From contig CAJAHH010000111.1 in assembly GCA_903939515.1 (NCBI GenBank), forward strand, positions 81,415 to 125,556: a stretch of 44,142 nt of DNA, written 5' to 3'. The translations under genes and the position numbers were made by a program. Below are positions 24,504 through 33,812 of the stretch, one piece after another. The notes under the pieces were generated by a model. It worked only from the letters and a program-made list of their open reading frames with translations. It had not been told where the DNA came from and did not search any database. Positions within the stretch are counted from its first letter, which is position 1. Each line of letters begins with the position of its first letter. This stretch comes from an uncultured Verrucomicrobiota bacterium (GTDB taxonomy: Bacteria > Verrucomicrobiota > Verrucomicrobiia > Limisphaerales > UBA9464).

Positions 24504-25901
24504 CTAGCCCTTGTACCCCAAGAGGTGTCGCTGCTTGATGAGGGTGGCTACCTCGTTGGGTACCATGGGTTCCCAACCGGGCTCGTTGTCTTGCAGCATC
24601 TTAAGAACATTGCGGCTCAACACGCTCATGTTGGCCTCGTTCACATCGCGCAGGCCTTGGATGAAGAAGTTCTCCATCAAGAACAGGTACAAGTGCCGCA
24701 AATGCGGAGCCACGCGCAGGTTGCCCGAAGTAATGATCGCCCCGCTCTCGGGATCCTTGAACGGATAGACGAAGAGCTTGAGGTCGTTTTTGAACATCCG
24801 CCCGAAGCTCTCCAAAATGCCGCCGGCCAACTCGGAATAATACCGCTCCTCGAACAATTCCTTGAGCGTGGGAATACCCATGACGAAGCCCACGGGGTTC
24901 TTGGTGAAGCGATGGAGGTAAGCCGCCAAGCGGTGAAACTCACCGTGGTTGGAGATCAACACCGGGTGACCCAGGGTGGTCAACATGTCTACGCGGTCGA
25001 GGAAGTCTTGGTGATCAATCCGCCCCTCGGCGCTCAGGTTCTTGAGGGTCATTTCCATCAAGACCACCAGGTTTTTACCGTCCACATTGGGCTCCTGAAT
25101 GAACTGAGCCTGTGCGTAGCGCAGCATGTCGACGGTGACATGGGTGACCGGCCGGAAAGACCCGCGCTCTACGAGGATGCTCTTTTTGTACAAGGCATCG
25201 GCCGGCTGGACGATGCGTCCGTCCGGCATGAACATCGCCGCATTGGTCAGCCCCTTCTCCACCAACTGAAGGGCGAGCAGTCGGTTGTCGACCGAGGCAA
25301 ATTCCTTGCCGCGGAACTCGATCATGTCGACCTCGATGCGCTCGATGGAGAGGTTGTCGAGCAGGGCGTTGACGATGGCCTCGGGGTGCCAGTTCAAGTA
25401 CATCGCCGCGTGGATGAGGTTCACGCCGAGGATGCCAATGGCCTCCGCCTGCTGGAGGCTGTCACGGTCCCACATCGCCACGTGCAACAAGATGTCACTG
25501 GGTTCGGAACCCGGATCGCTCTGGAAGCGAATGCCCATCCAACCGTGGGTCTCGTCCTTACGCTGGAAACTCTTGGCCGCCACGGTGGTGGCGAAAGCAA
25601 AGAACTTGGTGGTCGCGCCGCGCTGACCTTGAAGGCGTTCGACCAAAAGCGGGTATTCGTGATCGAGCATCGAGATCAACCGCTTGCTGCTCACATACCG
25701 GTCGCTATGGCCATAAATCGCGTCACTCACCGTCATGTCGTACGCGGAGATGGTCTTAGCGATGGTGCCGCTGGCTCCGCCGACTCGGAAGAACCACCGC
25801 GCGACTTCCTGACCGGCACCAATCTCGGCGAAGACGCCGTACTTGGTCGGGTCGAGGTTGATCTGCAGTGCTTTCTGGTGGGTATCGAGGTGGTCGCTCA
25901 T
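24504..25901 (-). CDS. Large conserved protein of unknown function
   Basis: 465 residues from ATG 25901 (the frame opens to 26012 but the added segment is basic and non-conserved in style). It begins LNLDPTKYGVFAEIGAGQEV-like (ALQINLDPTKYGVFAEIG), with WFFRVGGASGTIAKTISAYDMTVSDAIYG shortly after and long helical stretches later. I recall similar proteins in Bacteroidota and Verrucomicrobiota under misleading annotations (TonB-dependent receptor, nucleotidyltransferase), but there is no signal peptide, barrel or HxGH motif to support these. It appears soluble and cytoplasmic. Function unknown. Confidence 0.85.
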   Translation of the reverse strand: MSDHLDTHQKALQINLDPTKYGVFAEIGAGQEVARWFFRVGGASGTIAKTISAYDMTVSDAIYGHSDRYVSSKRLISMLDHEYPLLVERLQGQRGATTKFFAFATTVAAKSFQRKDETHGWMGIRFQSDPGSEPSDILLHVAMWDRDSLQQAEAIGILGVNLIHAAMYLNWHPEAIVNALLDNLSIERIEVDMIEFRGKEFASVDNRLLALQLVEKGLTNAAMFMPDGRIVQPADALYKKSILVERGSFRPVTHVTVDMLRYAQAQFIQEPNVDGKNLVVLMEMTLKNLSAEGRIDHQDFLDRVDMLTTLGHPVLISNHGEFHRLAAYLHRFTKNPVGFVMGIPTLKELFEERYYSELAGGILESFGRMFKNDLKLFVYPFKDPESGAIITSGNLRVAPHLRHLYLFLMENFFIQGLRDVNEANMSVLSRNVLKMLQDNEPGWEPMVPNEVATLIKQRHLLGYKG

Positions 25902-26323
25902 TCCTTGGCTCGTATAGAAAACCGGATTTCGCCGAGGCGCAACCTCGGGGCGACTCCGGAGTTTTCCTACTACCCCCTGCGCATCACGGCCCAACGGATC
26001 AATCGAGCTCAACCTTTAGCCACCGCAAAAAGCACGAATGAGAGTCAAACCCATCGATTTTAAACAACAGGGATCGAAGTCTTGGCAGAACCATCCATTG
26101 ATAATTTATACGCCTTAATTTTTCGAAAACCATTCCACCGGCGGCCGATCTCCAACTCATCAACCACAGCCCGTTTGAAAATTATTGGCAGCATTGTGCC
26201 TAGAAAAACGGCGAGCACCCACAGGCGCTGGGGAGCCCAGAAAATTCAGCAGCAGCCTGGGCCGATCACGGGCAACCGTTCCAAGCAACCGTTACAATTG
26301 AAGACTTCGGTTCCTCAGACTCC
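25902..26323. other. Intergenic stretch between two minus-strand genes
   Basis: About 420 bp, AT-rich between 26060 and 26200. It probably holds the promoter of the 24.5-25.9 kb gene. No RNA gene or repeat was recognised. Confidence 0.5.
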
Positions 26324-26914
26324 TCAGAACGGGCCGTTTTGAAGAACTTTCCATTCTTCCCGCACTCGGTTGCGGACGCGGAAGGCGTTGACCCGAACCA
26401 TCACCGCGCTGACCCCGATTTGTTCGGCCACTTCGGACGCCGTCAGTCCGTGGATCACGAAGGATTCGAACAATTGCCAATGCTGAGGGCGCACCACCGC
26501 TTTGACCCGCTGGAAGGCCATCGACAGCAACTCGTAGTCATGGCTGGTGGGTTGCTGGGAGGCCAACTGCGACGGGGCGGCCAATTCCTGCAGCATCTCT
26601 GCATATCGGCGCTTGATGGTTTCATCCTGAACTCGGGAACGAAAGCTCTCCCCGATCTGCTGATTAACGATGAGGTTCAACCACGAACGAAACCGGCCCA
26701 CCGCCTCGTTGTATTCAAAGGTAGGCAGGTAACGAAAGCAGCGGATGAAGCAATCCTGGGCTACTTCCTCCGACTGTTCGTTGGTCAGGCCATAACTGCG
26801 GCAATGTTTGACGATGGGGTTGCGGTAGAACCCAACAAACTGAGTCCACGCCGCCTCGTCATTGGAGTGTCGAACCCGACTCAGCAACTGATGGTCTGTG
26901 GTGTCGCAGTGCAT
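26324..26914 (-). CDS. ECF-type RNA polymerase sigma factor
   Basis: 196 residues. Region 2 is visible as EEVAQDCFIRCFRYLPTFEY and GRFRSWLNLIVNQQ (about residues 49-88), and region 4 as FVIHGLTASEVAEQIGVSAVMVRVNAFRVRNRVREE near the C-terminus, with a helix-turn-helix. The style (D-C/D-F near region 2.2, FRSWL) is that of the expanded planctomycete and verrucomicrobial sigma groups. No anti-sigma factor gene is adjacent, so its control is not evident here. ATG 26914 gives a compact N-terminus. Confidence 0.9.
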   Translation of the reverse strand: MHCDTTDHQLLSRVRHSNDEAAWTQFVGFYRNPIVKHCRSYGLTNEQSEEVAQDCFIRCFRYLPTFEYNEAVGRFRSWLNLIVNQQIGESFRSRVQDETIKRRYAEMLQELAAPSQLASQQPTSHDYELLSMAFQRVKAVVRPQHWQLFESFVIHGLTASEVAEQIGVSAVMVRVNAFRVRNRVREEWKVLQNGPF

Positions 26915-27071
26915 GGTGAGGGTGAGGAGGAATGGGGAAGAGACCTTCCTCTAGGCTAGGCAAGCTCCGGGCGGATCGGCAAGAACCCTTGGGAGTCGCC
27001 GTCTCTGGTCCTCTCTCTCCAGCCTTTCCGAGGTCTCAAGCTTCTGCTAACTCCATAGACCTCCGATCGAC

Positions 27072-27899
27072 ATGTCGCGCCCCCCTGTCAGCATTGTGAT
27101 TCGCACCCTGAATGCCGCCGAAACCCTTGGGAAGGTGCTGCTGGAGCTCCACCGCGGTGAATCCGACCAATTGATCGTGGTGGATTCCGGTTCAACGGAC
27201 GGCACGGTCGAACTGGCCCGAAGCCAAGGCGCAGAAATTATTGTCATCCGAAAGGACGACTTCACCTATGGCAGGGCCCTCAACCGGGGCTTTTCGGCTG
27301 CCCGTCATGATTGGATCTTGAGTCTGAGTGCTCACACCATTCCTGCGGATCGGTTGTTTTTGGAGTCTTACCGAAGAGCCATCGGGCGATTTCCGGAATC
27401 GGTGACAGCCGCTGTCGGCCCCATCCTCGGCGAATTTGATGCGGCCCTGAGTGGCGGTATCACATTGTTTGAAGGTGACGACCTCCGCCGGGGTTTCGGA
27501 TTCGGAGCCGGCAATCCGAACAGCCTCTACCGTCGCAGCACCTGGCAACGACGGCCCTTCGACGAAGAGATCGGCGGCGGTGAAGACCTCCAATGGTACT
27601 TCGATGCCCTGAAGGCCGGAGAAACCATCGCCGCGGTGCATGCGGCCGGGGTTCACTACCGGAACCGCCGATCCATGGGAGCCTTTTATCAGAAAGGCCG
27701 CGTGGACTACCGGGCGATGGCTCGCTTCATCGAACCACACCGTCCCAGCCTGCCCGGGATTTTCATCCGTGCCGCCAAACTAGCCCTGTATCTCCCCATC
27801 GGCCGCGTGGACTGGGCCGGAGCCAAGGGCAGCCTCGCCCATTGCATTGGTAATTACGTTGAGGCGCGTGCCCTGGCACGGCAGGCGCGCCGACCCTAG
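27072..27899 (+). CDS. Family 2 glycosyltransferase
   Basis: 275 residues. The GT-A fold is shown by VSIVIRTLNAAETLGKVL at the N-terminus, LIVVDSGSTDGTVELA (nucleotide-sugar-binding DSGSTDGT), ALNRGFSAARHDWILSLSAHTIP (with SAHT at the position of the DXD metal site), and EEIGGGEDLQWYFDALKAGE (the ED motif near the catalytic base). No membrane segment. It transfers a sugar from an activated donor to an unknown acceptor, possibly for extracellular polysaccharide. It is not inside a recognisable polysaccharide cluster. Confidence 0.9.
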   Translation: MSRPPVSIVIRTLNAAETLGKVLLELHRGESDQLIVVDSGSTDGTVELARSQGAEIIVIRKDDFTYGRALNRGFSAARHDWILSLSAHTIPADRLFLESYRRAIGRFPESVTAAVGPILGEFDAALSGGITLFEGDDLRRGFGFGAGNPNSLYRRSTWQRRPFDEEIGGGEDLQWYFDALKAGETIAAVHAAGVHYRNRRSMGAFYQKGRVDYRAMARFIEPHRPSLPGIFIRAAKLALYLPIGRVDWAGAKGSLAHCIGNYVEARALARQARRP

Positions 27900-28011
27900 C
27901 GGGCTTTACCCACTGCCCACCCAAGGAGCCGATCTGAACCCGGTCCGGTCGATGCAGTCCTTCCGTGGGATTGCTTCAATTCGAATGAACGGTTACGACT
28001 TCGCTTTAACC

Positions 28012-29085
28012 ATGAGCCTGTTCCCCTTTCGGACCCTTGCGTCCTGCCTTGCCGCAACCCTGATCGGACAACACACCTCGCTGGAGGCCGCTCGACCCGA
28101 CCTCGCAGCCGCCGCGCTCAAGCCGGCCCATCCCGCACCGAAGTACGCGACTACCGGCCACGTGGAACGCCTGACGCCCGAGTTCGATTCCCTGGTAGCC
28201 CCGGGCTCGGAGATGGAACTCCTGGCCGAGGGCTTCGACTGGTCAGAGGGCCCGGTCTGGATCCGCAAGAACCGCGAACTCCTCTTCTCCGATGTGCCGG
28301 TCAACAAAGTCTATCGCTGGACCGAAAAGGACGGCTTGAGCGTGGCCCTGAATCCCAGCGGCTACTCTGGCCAGGCACTCAAGTTCCGCGAGCAAGGCTC
28401 CAATGGATTAACCTCCGACCGCGGTGAGCGACTCCTCCTCTGCCAGCACGGCAACCGGCAAATCGCCCGACTGGAAGCCGACGGGAGCTTCACCCCGCTG
28501 GCCGAGCACTATCAGGGACGCCGCTTCAATTCGCCGAACGACCTCTGCCTGGCCTCCAACGGAAACATTTATTTCACCGATCCTCCGTACGGCCTCGAAG
28601 GATTGAACCAAAGCCCACTCAAGGAGCTGATGTTCAACGGCGTCTACCTGCGCCGCTCCTCCGGTGAGGTCGTGCTCATCTCGCGCAAACTCGAGTTCCC
28701 CAATGGCATCGCCCTGTCGCCCGACGAAAAGACACTTTATGTGAACCAGTCGGACCCCAAGGCCGCGACCATCACAGCCTTCTCGGTGCTGCCCGATGGC
28801 ACCGTGGGCGAGGGACGCCTGTTCTTCGACGCCACGCCCCGGGTGGCTGGCAACAAAGGGCTGCCGGACGGATTGAAGGTCGATGAGCGGGGCAACCTCT
28901 GGACCAGCGGCCCGGGCGGTATTTTAGTCATCTCCCCGGAGGGCAAGCTGTTGGGCGTCCTTAACACGGGAGAGGCCACGGCCAACTGCGCCTGGGGCAA
29001 TGATGGACGCACCCTCTACATCACAGCCGACAGCAAGCTTCTGCGCATCCGCACCCAAACCCGCGGTGCGAACTGGCCCCACTGA
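28012..29085 (+). CDS. Exported SMP-30/gluconolactonase-like six-bladed beta-propeller protein
   Basis: 357 residues from ATG 28012, chosen because it starts a signal peptide (MSLFPFRTLASCLAATLIG...); ATG 27985 is an alternative. The mature domain shows SEGPVWIRKNRELLFSDVPVNKVYRW, FNSPNDLCLASNGNIYFTDPPYGLEG, FPNGIALSPDEKTLYV and GLPDGLKVDERGNLWTSGPGGI, the diagnostic blade motifs with Glu, Asn and Asp metal ligands. Family members hydrolyse lactones; substrate here unknown. Periplasmic location is inferred from the signal peptide. Confidence 0.9.
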   Translation: MSLFPFRTLASCLAATLIGQHTSLEAARPDLAAAALKPAHPAPKYATTGHVERLTPEFDSLVAPGSEMELLAEGFDWSEGPVWIRKNRELLFSDVPVNKVYRWTEKDGLSVALNPSGYSGQALKFREQGSNGLTSDRGERLLLCQHGNRQIARLEADGSFTPLAEHYQGRRFNSPNDLCLASNGNIYFTDPPYGLEGLNQSPLKELMFNGVYLRRSSGEVVLISRKLEFPNGIALSPDEKTLYVNQSDPKAATITAFSVLPDGTVGEGRLFFDATPRVAGNKGLPDGLKVDERGNLWTSGPGGILVISPEGKLLGVLNTGEATANCAWGNDGRTLYITADSKLLRIRTQTRGANWPH

Positions 29086-29230
29086 GCCCCGGGCAACTTG
29101 CGTCACTTGAATTGGGACAATTCCTGACGTGCTTCAGCCATTGTTGAAATTCCCGGATTTTATTAGCCTCGTGGTGCTGCCTGAGCCCCTCACAGCCACA
29201 CTGGAGTGAGTGCCCGGATCCGACCGGACC

Positions 29231-29806
29231 ATGCCAAAGCGCTCGAAAAAAACATTCAAGACCCTCCACGGTCAATTGCTCCTCGATGGAGGCAGTTTGG
29301 GAGGGTCGTGCTTTCACCGGTCGGTGGTGCTGGTCTGCGAACACACGCCCGAAGGGGCCTTGGGGTTAGTCCTCACTCAACCCGGAACCCAGCTTCTGGA
29401 AGACTCTCTTCCCAGCGAGGTGCCGCCTCGGTTTCAGGGAGTCCCTCTTTTTGAAGGAGGCCCCGTTCAGCCCACCGCATTGAGCTACCTCTACAGTCAA
29501 CCGGGGCTTTTACTGGGCAATGTGTTGCCCCAACTCACCATTGGACACCAAATCGAAGAACTTGAAGAGCTCATGAATTCCGGCTCGCCGGAACTGCGAT
29601 TGAAGGTCTTCTCGGGCTACGCCGGCTGGGCCCCCGGACAACTCGACAACGAACTGCGCCAGAACAGTTGGCTCATCGCACCCGCCGACCTCTCACTCAT
29701 CTTCGAGACCCCCTCTCAAGACCTTTGGAAGACCCTCCTCCGGCAGCGCTCCAACTGGCAGGAACGAATTCTTGCCGAAACCCCGGACGACATCGCTTCC
29801 AACTGA
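29231..29806 (+). CDS. YqgE/AlgH family protein
   Basis: 191 residues from ATG 29231; GTG 29210 is an earlier option. The sequence follows the family: GQLLLDGGSLGGSCFHRSVVLVCEHTPEGALGLVLTQP near the N-terminus, then YLYSQPGLLLG, LRLKVFSGYAGWAPGQLDNELRQNSWLIAPAD. The molecular role of YqgE/AlgH is unsettled (linked to transcription regulation in some bacteria). The gene is 2 bp upstream of the phosphorylase-like gene, so they are likely co-transcribed. Confidence 0.9.
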   Translation: MPKRSKKTFKTLHGQLLLDGGSLGGSCFHRSVVLVCEHTPEGALGLVLTQPGTQLLEDSLPSEVPPRFQGVPLFEGGPVQPTALSYLYSQPGLLLGNVLPQLTIGHQIEELEELMNSGSPELRLKVFSGYAGWAPGQLDNELRQNSWLIAPADLSLIFETPSQDLWKTLLRQRSNWQERILAETPDDIASN

Positions 29807-29808
29807 CC

Positions 29809-30504
29809 GTGGAATCAACCCTGCTCTTCTTTGCGTTGCCGCAGGAGGCCGCGGCCTTCGTGAAACTGGGACGCCATCGCGGATGGCCCCTAAGGCCAAC
29901 AGCCTCGCCCCTCCCTGGCCGCGCCCTGCAACGCTTTGTCGCGCCGGGTCTCGAGGTCTGGGTAACCGGCATGGGACCAAAAAATGCCCTGCGCAGTGGC
30001 CACGCTGCCCTCGAAACGGGTCGACCCGAGCGCCTGTTCACCTGCGGAGTCGCCGGAGCCCTAAATCCTGAAGCCCAGGTCGGTTGGGTCTACCACGAGG
30101 CCGACACAGCATTCCCGGGCATCGATCGCCTTCAGGCCACGGCCTCGAACCCAGGGCGGATGGTCACCCGGGATCGAGTGGTCATCACGCACTTGGAAAA
30201 GGCGCAACTCCGCTCAGAAACCCAGGCCGACCTGGTAGACATGGAGTCGACCGTGCTGCGAGACATGGCACGAGCCCAAGGCATTCCTTCGGCCACCGTC
30301 CGGTCCGTCTCGGACACCGCCCACGGAGACCTGGTGCTCGATTTCAACCGCATTTACACGGCCGAAATGACCCTCCATCCCGGTCGCCTGGCCCTGGAGA
30401 TCGCCCGCGCCCCCTGGAAAATCCCTGCCCTGATTCGCTTTGGCGGTAATGCCCAGAACGCTTCAGTCCGCTTGGCCGAGGTCTTGGTGGAAACGCTGGT
30501 GTAG
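29809..30504 (+). CDS. Nucleoside phosphorylase/nucleosidase family protein
   Basis: 231 residues from GTG 29809, 2 bp after the yqgE stop. The frame is open further upstream but that overlaps yqgE. Seen: LFFALPQEAAAF at the N-terminus, VWVTGMGPKNALRSG, LFTCGVAGALNPEAQVG, then VDMESTVLRDMARAQGIPSATVRSVSDTA. The DMES and SDTA elements correspond to the base/ribose-binding site of MTA/SAH nucleosidases and the hopanoid-associated phosphorylase (HpnG-like) group. No hopanoid genes are nearby, so the exact substrate is open. Confidence 0.82.
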   Translation: MESTLLFFALPQEAAAFVKLGRHRGWPLRPTASPLPGRALQRFVAPGLEVWVTGMGPKNALRSGHAALETGRPERLFTCGVAGALNPEAQVGWVYHEADTAFPGIDRLQATASNPGRMVTRDRVVITHLEKAQLRSETQADLVDMESTVLRDMARAQGIPSATVRSVSDTAHGDLVLDFNRIYTAEMTLHPGRLALEIARAPWKIPALIRFGGNAQNASVRLAEVLVETLV

Positions 30505-30521
30505 CCCCTGTTTCAGGGCTC

Positions 30522-31529
30522 TCACATCCCCAACTGCTTGAGCAAGTCGGGGGCCATACGCTGGATCCATTCCTTGTTCCAGACGATGACGGCCAGCAGC
30601 ACAAAGGTGCTGGCGTCGAAAAAACCATGGGCAATGACCGCGGCCCAGAGTGACCGGTGCCCGATCATGACCAGCGCCAGGATGAACCCGACGACTCCCG
30701 TGAGAACGACGCCGCCGATCCCCTGCGGTAAATGGCCCAGACCAAAGACCACAGCAGCCAGACCGGCGACCAACACGGTGGGCCCGTGCCGACGCAGTTG
30801 CCAGTGAAGCCAGTGCTCTGAGGGCTTTCGCGGCCGAGGAGTCCACCAAGAGCGGGGCAGCAAGTCTCGAACGGCGGCCATGAATCCCGCCCGCCACAGT
30901 TCTTCACGCAACCCAGCGGTGACAAAACTCAACAGCGTGATCGCCAAAAGCAGGTAGATCGGATCGGCCAACGCGTCGAACTCGAGCAATGCTTCGAGCT
31001 TAGGTCGAAATTGCTGAAGGCGTTCTTCGATGGAAGGTCCGGCCGCAGCCTCCCCGGCGGACTTGGATTGCAGGGCTTCGACTAAGAGGAACGGAGCCAA
31101 GGCCCCATACACCACCACCACGGCCCCCAATCGAACTCCGATGGACCAGAGTGCTCCCCAGAACCAATCCAACCCTCGCATGGGTCGCCAGAAGAGTTCC
31201 TTGCGGGTCGGTCGGCCCACCCAGGCACCCGCGCCAAAGAAGAGGGCAAACACCGCCACGCTCTCCAGACAAACCAAGATAAGTCCCTGAATCGTCGGAG
31301 GCAGGGCTGGGCCCCGAGAGGCTCCGCCGATCTGCAGAAATTGGCTCAACACCCCGAGGATCAGGGGATAAAAACCCACCAGCATCAGGAAGGCCACTGA
31401 GCGCCAGCGTGGCCGGACCGCACCCGGATGAGGCGCGTCGGGGTGGGTCAACACCGGGGGAATTGCACCCTGGGTCGGAATCACAGGTGGAGCGGCCACT
31501 GAGGGATGGAAAGATTCCGGGGGTTCCAT
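30522..31529 (-). CDS. CPBP-family intramembrane glutamic endopeptidase
   Basis: 335 residues with a Pro-rich cytoplasmic N-terminus and about seven to eight membrane segments. The CPBP (Abi) motifs are present: EELWRAGF with E209-E210 and R213, FGLGHLPQG, and AHGFFDAS. Family knowledge: intramembrane proteases related to Rce1, with roles in prenyl-protein processing, bacteriocin self-immunity or regulated proteolysis. It lies 3 bp downstream of a MarR regulator on the same strand, suggesting joint expression. Converges on the phosphorylase gene. Confidence 0.9.
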   Translation of the reverse strand: MEPPESFHPSVAAPPVIPTQGAIPPVLTHPDAPHPGAVRPRWRSVAFLMLVGFYPLILGVLSQFLQIGGASRGPALPPTIQGLILVCLESVAVFALFFGAGAWVGRPTRKELFWRPMRGLDWFWGALWSIGVRLGAVVVVYGALAPFLLVEALQSKSAGEAAAGPSIEERLQQFRPKLEALLEFDALADPIYLLLAITLLSFVTAGLREELWRAGFMAAVRDLLPRSWWTPRPRKPSEHWLHWQLRRHGPTVLVAGLAAVVFGLGHLPQGIGGVVLTGVVGFILALVMIGHRSLWAAVIAHGFFDASTFVLLAVIVWNKEWIQRMAPDLLKQLGM

Positions 31530-31532
31530 GGT

Positions 31533-32159
31533 TCAACGGGACGTCGTCTTGGCGGAAGTCTCTGCGGCGCGGCGACACGCCATGGCGACGACCTCCAACT
31601 GTTCTAGAAATCGCTCCCGCTCCGATTCGGGTAAGTCGGCCAGCACATCGGACTGCAACCCCACGGCCACATCCCGCACCTGGCGATATTTGTCATGGCC
31701 CAAGGGCAACAGGCGAATCCGGTAAGCCCGGCGGTCGCGCTCATGGGCCTGCCGCTCAATCCAACCGGCTTCCTCCATGCGCTCCAGCAGCGACGCGACG
31801 GTGTTGGGATCGCTCGACATGACCTCGGTCAGGCTGCGTTGGGTCATTCCCTGTGTATCTCCCTCTAGCAGCGTTCGCAGGGCCGTGAACTGGTCCGGAG
31901 TCACTCCGGTGTGGGCAATGCGCCGGCGGAAAGTCTGGTTGAGGCTGTACCAAGCCCGGCGGAGCAAGGGTGGCAGGCGACGACGCTGGGGCGAATCCAG
32001 AGGGATCACCGATCCTGGGGTTGGAGAAGCGGGGCTGGACACAAGGGCGGACGGTTTGTCGCGGACAAGGTCCCCTTTGGCAAGGGCCGTTCCCAAGCAC
32101 CTCTCGTCTGCCGCCTCGGTAGCAACAGTTTTCGCATACAGCTCTGGGGAAATGGACAC
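31533..32159 (-). CDS. MarR-family transcriptional regulator
   Basis: 208 residues from GTG 32159, with about 60 poorly conserved residues before the domain. The winged helix-turn-helix is seen in VTPDQFTALRTLLEG, MTQRSLTEVMSSDPNTVASLLERMEEAGWIERQAHERDRRAYRIRLLP (recognition helix and wing with DRRA) and the C-terminal dimerisation helix. It probably binds a palindromic operator and responds to a small molecule. Coupled with the downstream CPBP protease (3-bp gap) and divergent from the DUF1501 gene 125 bp away. Confidence 0.88.
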   Translation of the reverse strand: MSISPELYAKTVATEAADERCLGTALAKGDLVRDKPSALVSSPASPTPGSVIPLDSPQRRRLPPLLRRAWYSLNQTFRRRIAHTGVTPDQFTALRTLLEGDTQGMTQRSLTEVMSSDPNTVASLLERMEEAGWIERQAHERDRRAYRIRLLPLGHDKYRQVRDVAVGLQSDVLADLPESERERFLEQLEVVAMACRRAAETSAKTTSR

Positions 32160-32284
32160 TCAGAACGCTCGGAACACCGAAGCGGCCATCCCTATCAGGT
32201 CGCATGGGGGCCAGTATCACCGAGTTTTCCTTGTGACTGCTCCGAACATTTACCGATGGTTCTCCGTCAACACGAGGTTCAGCT

Positions 32285-33739
32285 ATGTCAAAGCCTTCTT
32301 CACCCCTTGGAACCGCTTCCCTGCCCCGCCGGGAATTTCTTCGCAGCTGTGGCATGGGCATGGGATCGGTGGCCCTGAGCTCACTGCTGGGATCGGCCGG
32401 TCTGCTCACCTCCCAGGCCTTGGCCGAGTCCGGCACACTCAATCCCCTCACGCCGCGGGCTCCGCAGTTTTTAGGCCGGGCCAAGCGCGTCATCCACATC
32501 TTCGCTAATGGCGGACCGTCGCATGTAGACACCTTTGATCCTAAGCCCTCGCTCGACCGCTGGCATGGCAAGGAGATCCCCATCCACCACAACACCGAAC
32601 GCAAGACCGGTGCCGCGTGGCGGTCCCCCTTCCAGTTCAAAAAATACGGACAGAGCGGCATCGAGGTCAGCGAGCTCTTCGAAAAGACGGCCGCCTGCAT
32701 TGATGACATCTGCGTCATTCGCTCGATGAAAGCCGACGTGCCCAATCACGAGCCGTCGCTCTTGCTCATGAACTGCGGCGAGGCGCGCCAGGTGCGTCCC
32801 AGCTTCGGCTCGTGGGTCACCTACGGCCTGGGCAGCGACAACCAGAACATGCCCGGATTTGTGGTGATGTGCCCCGGCGGCTATCCGATTCAGGAATCGC
32901 AAAACTGGCAGAGCGGATTCCTGCCGGGTGTTTACCAGGGCACCTACATCGACACCAAGCACACGCAGATCGAGAAGCTCATCGAGAACATCAACAACGT
33001 CCGCACCTCACCCGAGGCCCAGAAGGGCCAGTTGGCCCTCCTGCGCAAACTCAATGAGGAACACCGACGGGCTCGCACCACTGATCCTCAGCTCGACGCC
33101 CGCATACAGAGCTTTGAGTTGGCCTACCGCATGCAGATGGATGCGGCCGACGCCTTCGACATCCAGCGCGAGCCGGAGTCGGTGCGAAAGCTCTACGGCG
33201 AAGGCACCCAGTCGCGCCAATTGCTCATTGCCCGCCGATTGGTCGAGCGCGGCGTGCGCTTCGTGCAAGTGTGGCACGGAGCCGGCCAACCTTGGGACAA
33301 CCACGACGACCTCGAGGTCAACCACCGCAAGCTGGCCCGCGAAAGCGACCAGGGCATCGCGGGTCTGCTCACCGACCTCAAGCAGCGCGGAATGCTGGAA
33401 GACACGCTGGTGATTTGGGGCGGCGAGTTCGGCCGCACCCCCACGGTGGAACTACCAACGCCTGGAGCCAATTCCGGCAAGATCAACGGCCGCGACCACA
33501 ACAACCACGGGTTCACGATGTGGCTGGCCGGCGGCGGCGTGAAGGGCGGCACCGTGTACGGCGCCACCGACGAGTTCGGATTCGCGGCCGCTGAAAACCC
33601 GGTTCATGTCCACGATCTCCACGCCACGTTGCTGGCGCTGTTGGGCTTCGATCACGAGAAGTTCACCTACCACCACGCCGGGCGGGATTTCCGCCTGACC
33701 GACCTCCACGGCAAGGTCGTCCGAGGCATCATGGCCTAA
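32285..33739 (+). CDS. Tat-exported DUF1501 protein
   Basis: 484 residues with a twin-arginine signal (LPRREFLRSCG, R15-R16, then a hydrophobic core ending near SQALA). Conserved parts: RAKRVIHIFANGGPSHVDTFDPKP, KKYGQSGIEVSELF, VPNHEPSLLLMN, DDLEVNHRKLARESDQGIAGLLTDLKQRGMLEDTLVIWGGEFGRTP, and a C-terminal RDHNNHGFTMWLAGGG. This is an alkaline phosphatase/sulfatase-like fold of unknown reaction, abundant in Planctomycetes and Verrucomicrobia. GAGG lies about 8 nt upstream of ATG 32285, a good ribosome-binding site. Same strand as the haem dehydrogenase downstream, with which this family is typically associated. Confidence 0.95.
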   Translation: MSKPSSPLGTASLPRREFLRSCGMGMGSVALSSLLGSAGLLTSQALAESGTLNPLTPRAPQFLGRAKRVIHIFANGGPSHVDTFDPKPSLDRWHGKEIPIHHNTERKTGAAWRSPFQFKKYGQSGIEVSELFEKTAACIDDICVIRSMKADVPNHEPSLLLMNCGEARQVRPSFGSWVTYGLGSDNQNMPGFVVMCPGGYPIQESQNWQSGFLPGVYQGTYIDTKHTQIEKLIENINNVRTSPEAQKGQLALLRKLNEEHRRARTTDPQLDARIQSFELAYRMQMDAADAFDIQREPESVRKLYGEGTQSRQLLIARRLVERGVRFVQVWHGAGQPWDNHDDLEVNHRKLARESDQGIAGLLTDLKQRGMLEDTLVIWGGEFGRTPTVELPTPGANSGKINGRDHNNHGFTMWLAGGGVKGGTVYGATDEFGFAAAENPVHVHDLHATLLALLGFDHEKFTYHHAGRDFRLTDLHGKVVRGIMA

Positions 33740-33752
33740 CCCCGAAGCCCGA

Positions 33753-33790
33753 AGGGCTGGAAGAATCTTTTCAGGCATCTTCCCAGCCCT
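33753..33790 (+). terminator. Hairpin after the DUF1501 gene
   Basis: AGGGCTGGAAGA (33753-33764) pairs with TCTTCCCAGCCCT (33778-33790), one bulged base and a 13-nt loop, 14 bp after the stop. Only a weak T-rich stretch follows (GTTTCT), so it may be a terminator or an mRNA-stabilising element. Confidence 0.4.
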
Positions 33791-33812
33791 CACCGTTTCT
33801 AACCGAATCCCA

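Noticed and set aside
24525-26063. 512-codon plus-strand ORF
   Set aside because: Exact antisense shadow of the conserved gene at 24504-25901; His/Val/Gln-rich composition typical of the antisense of high-GC coding DNA.
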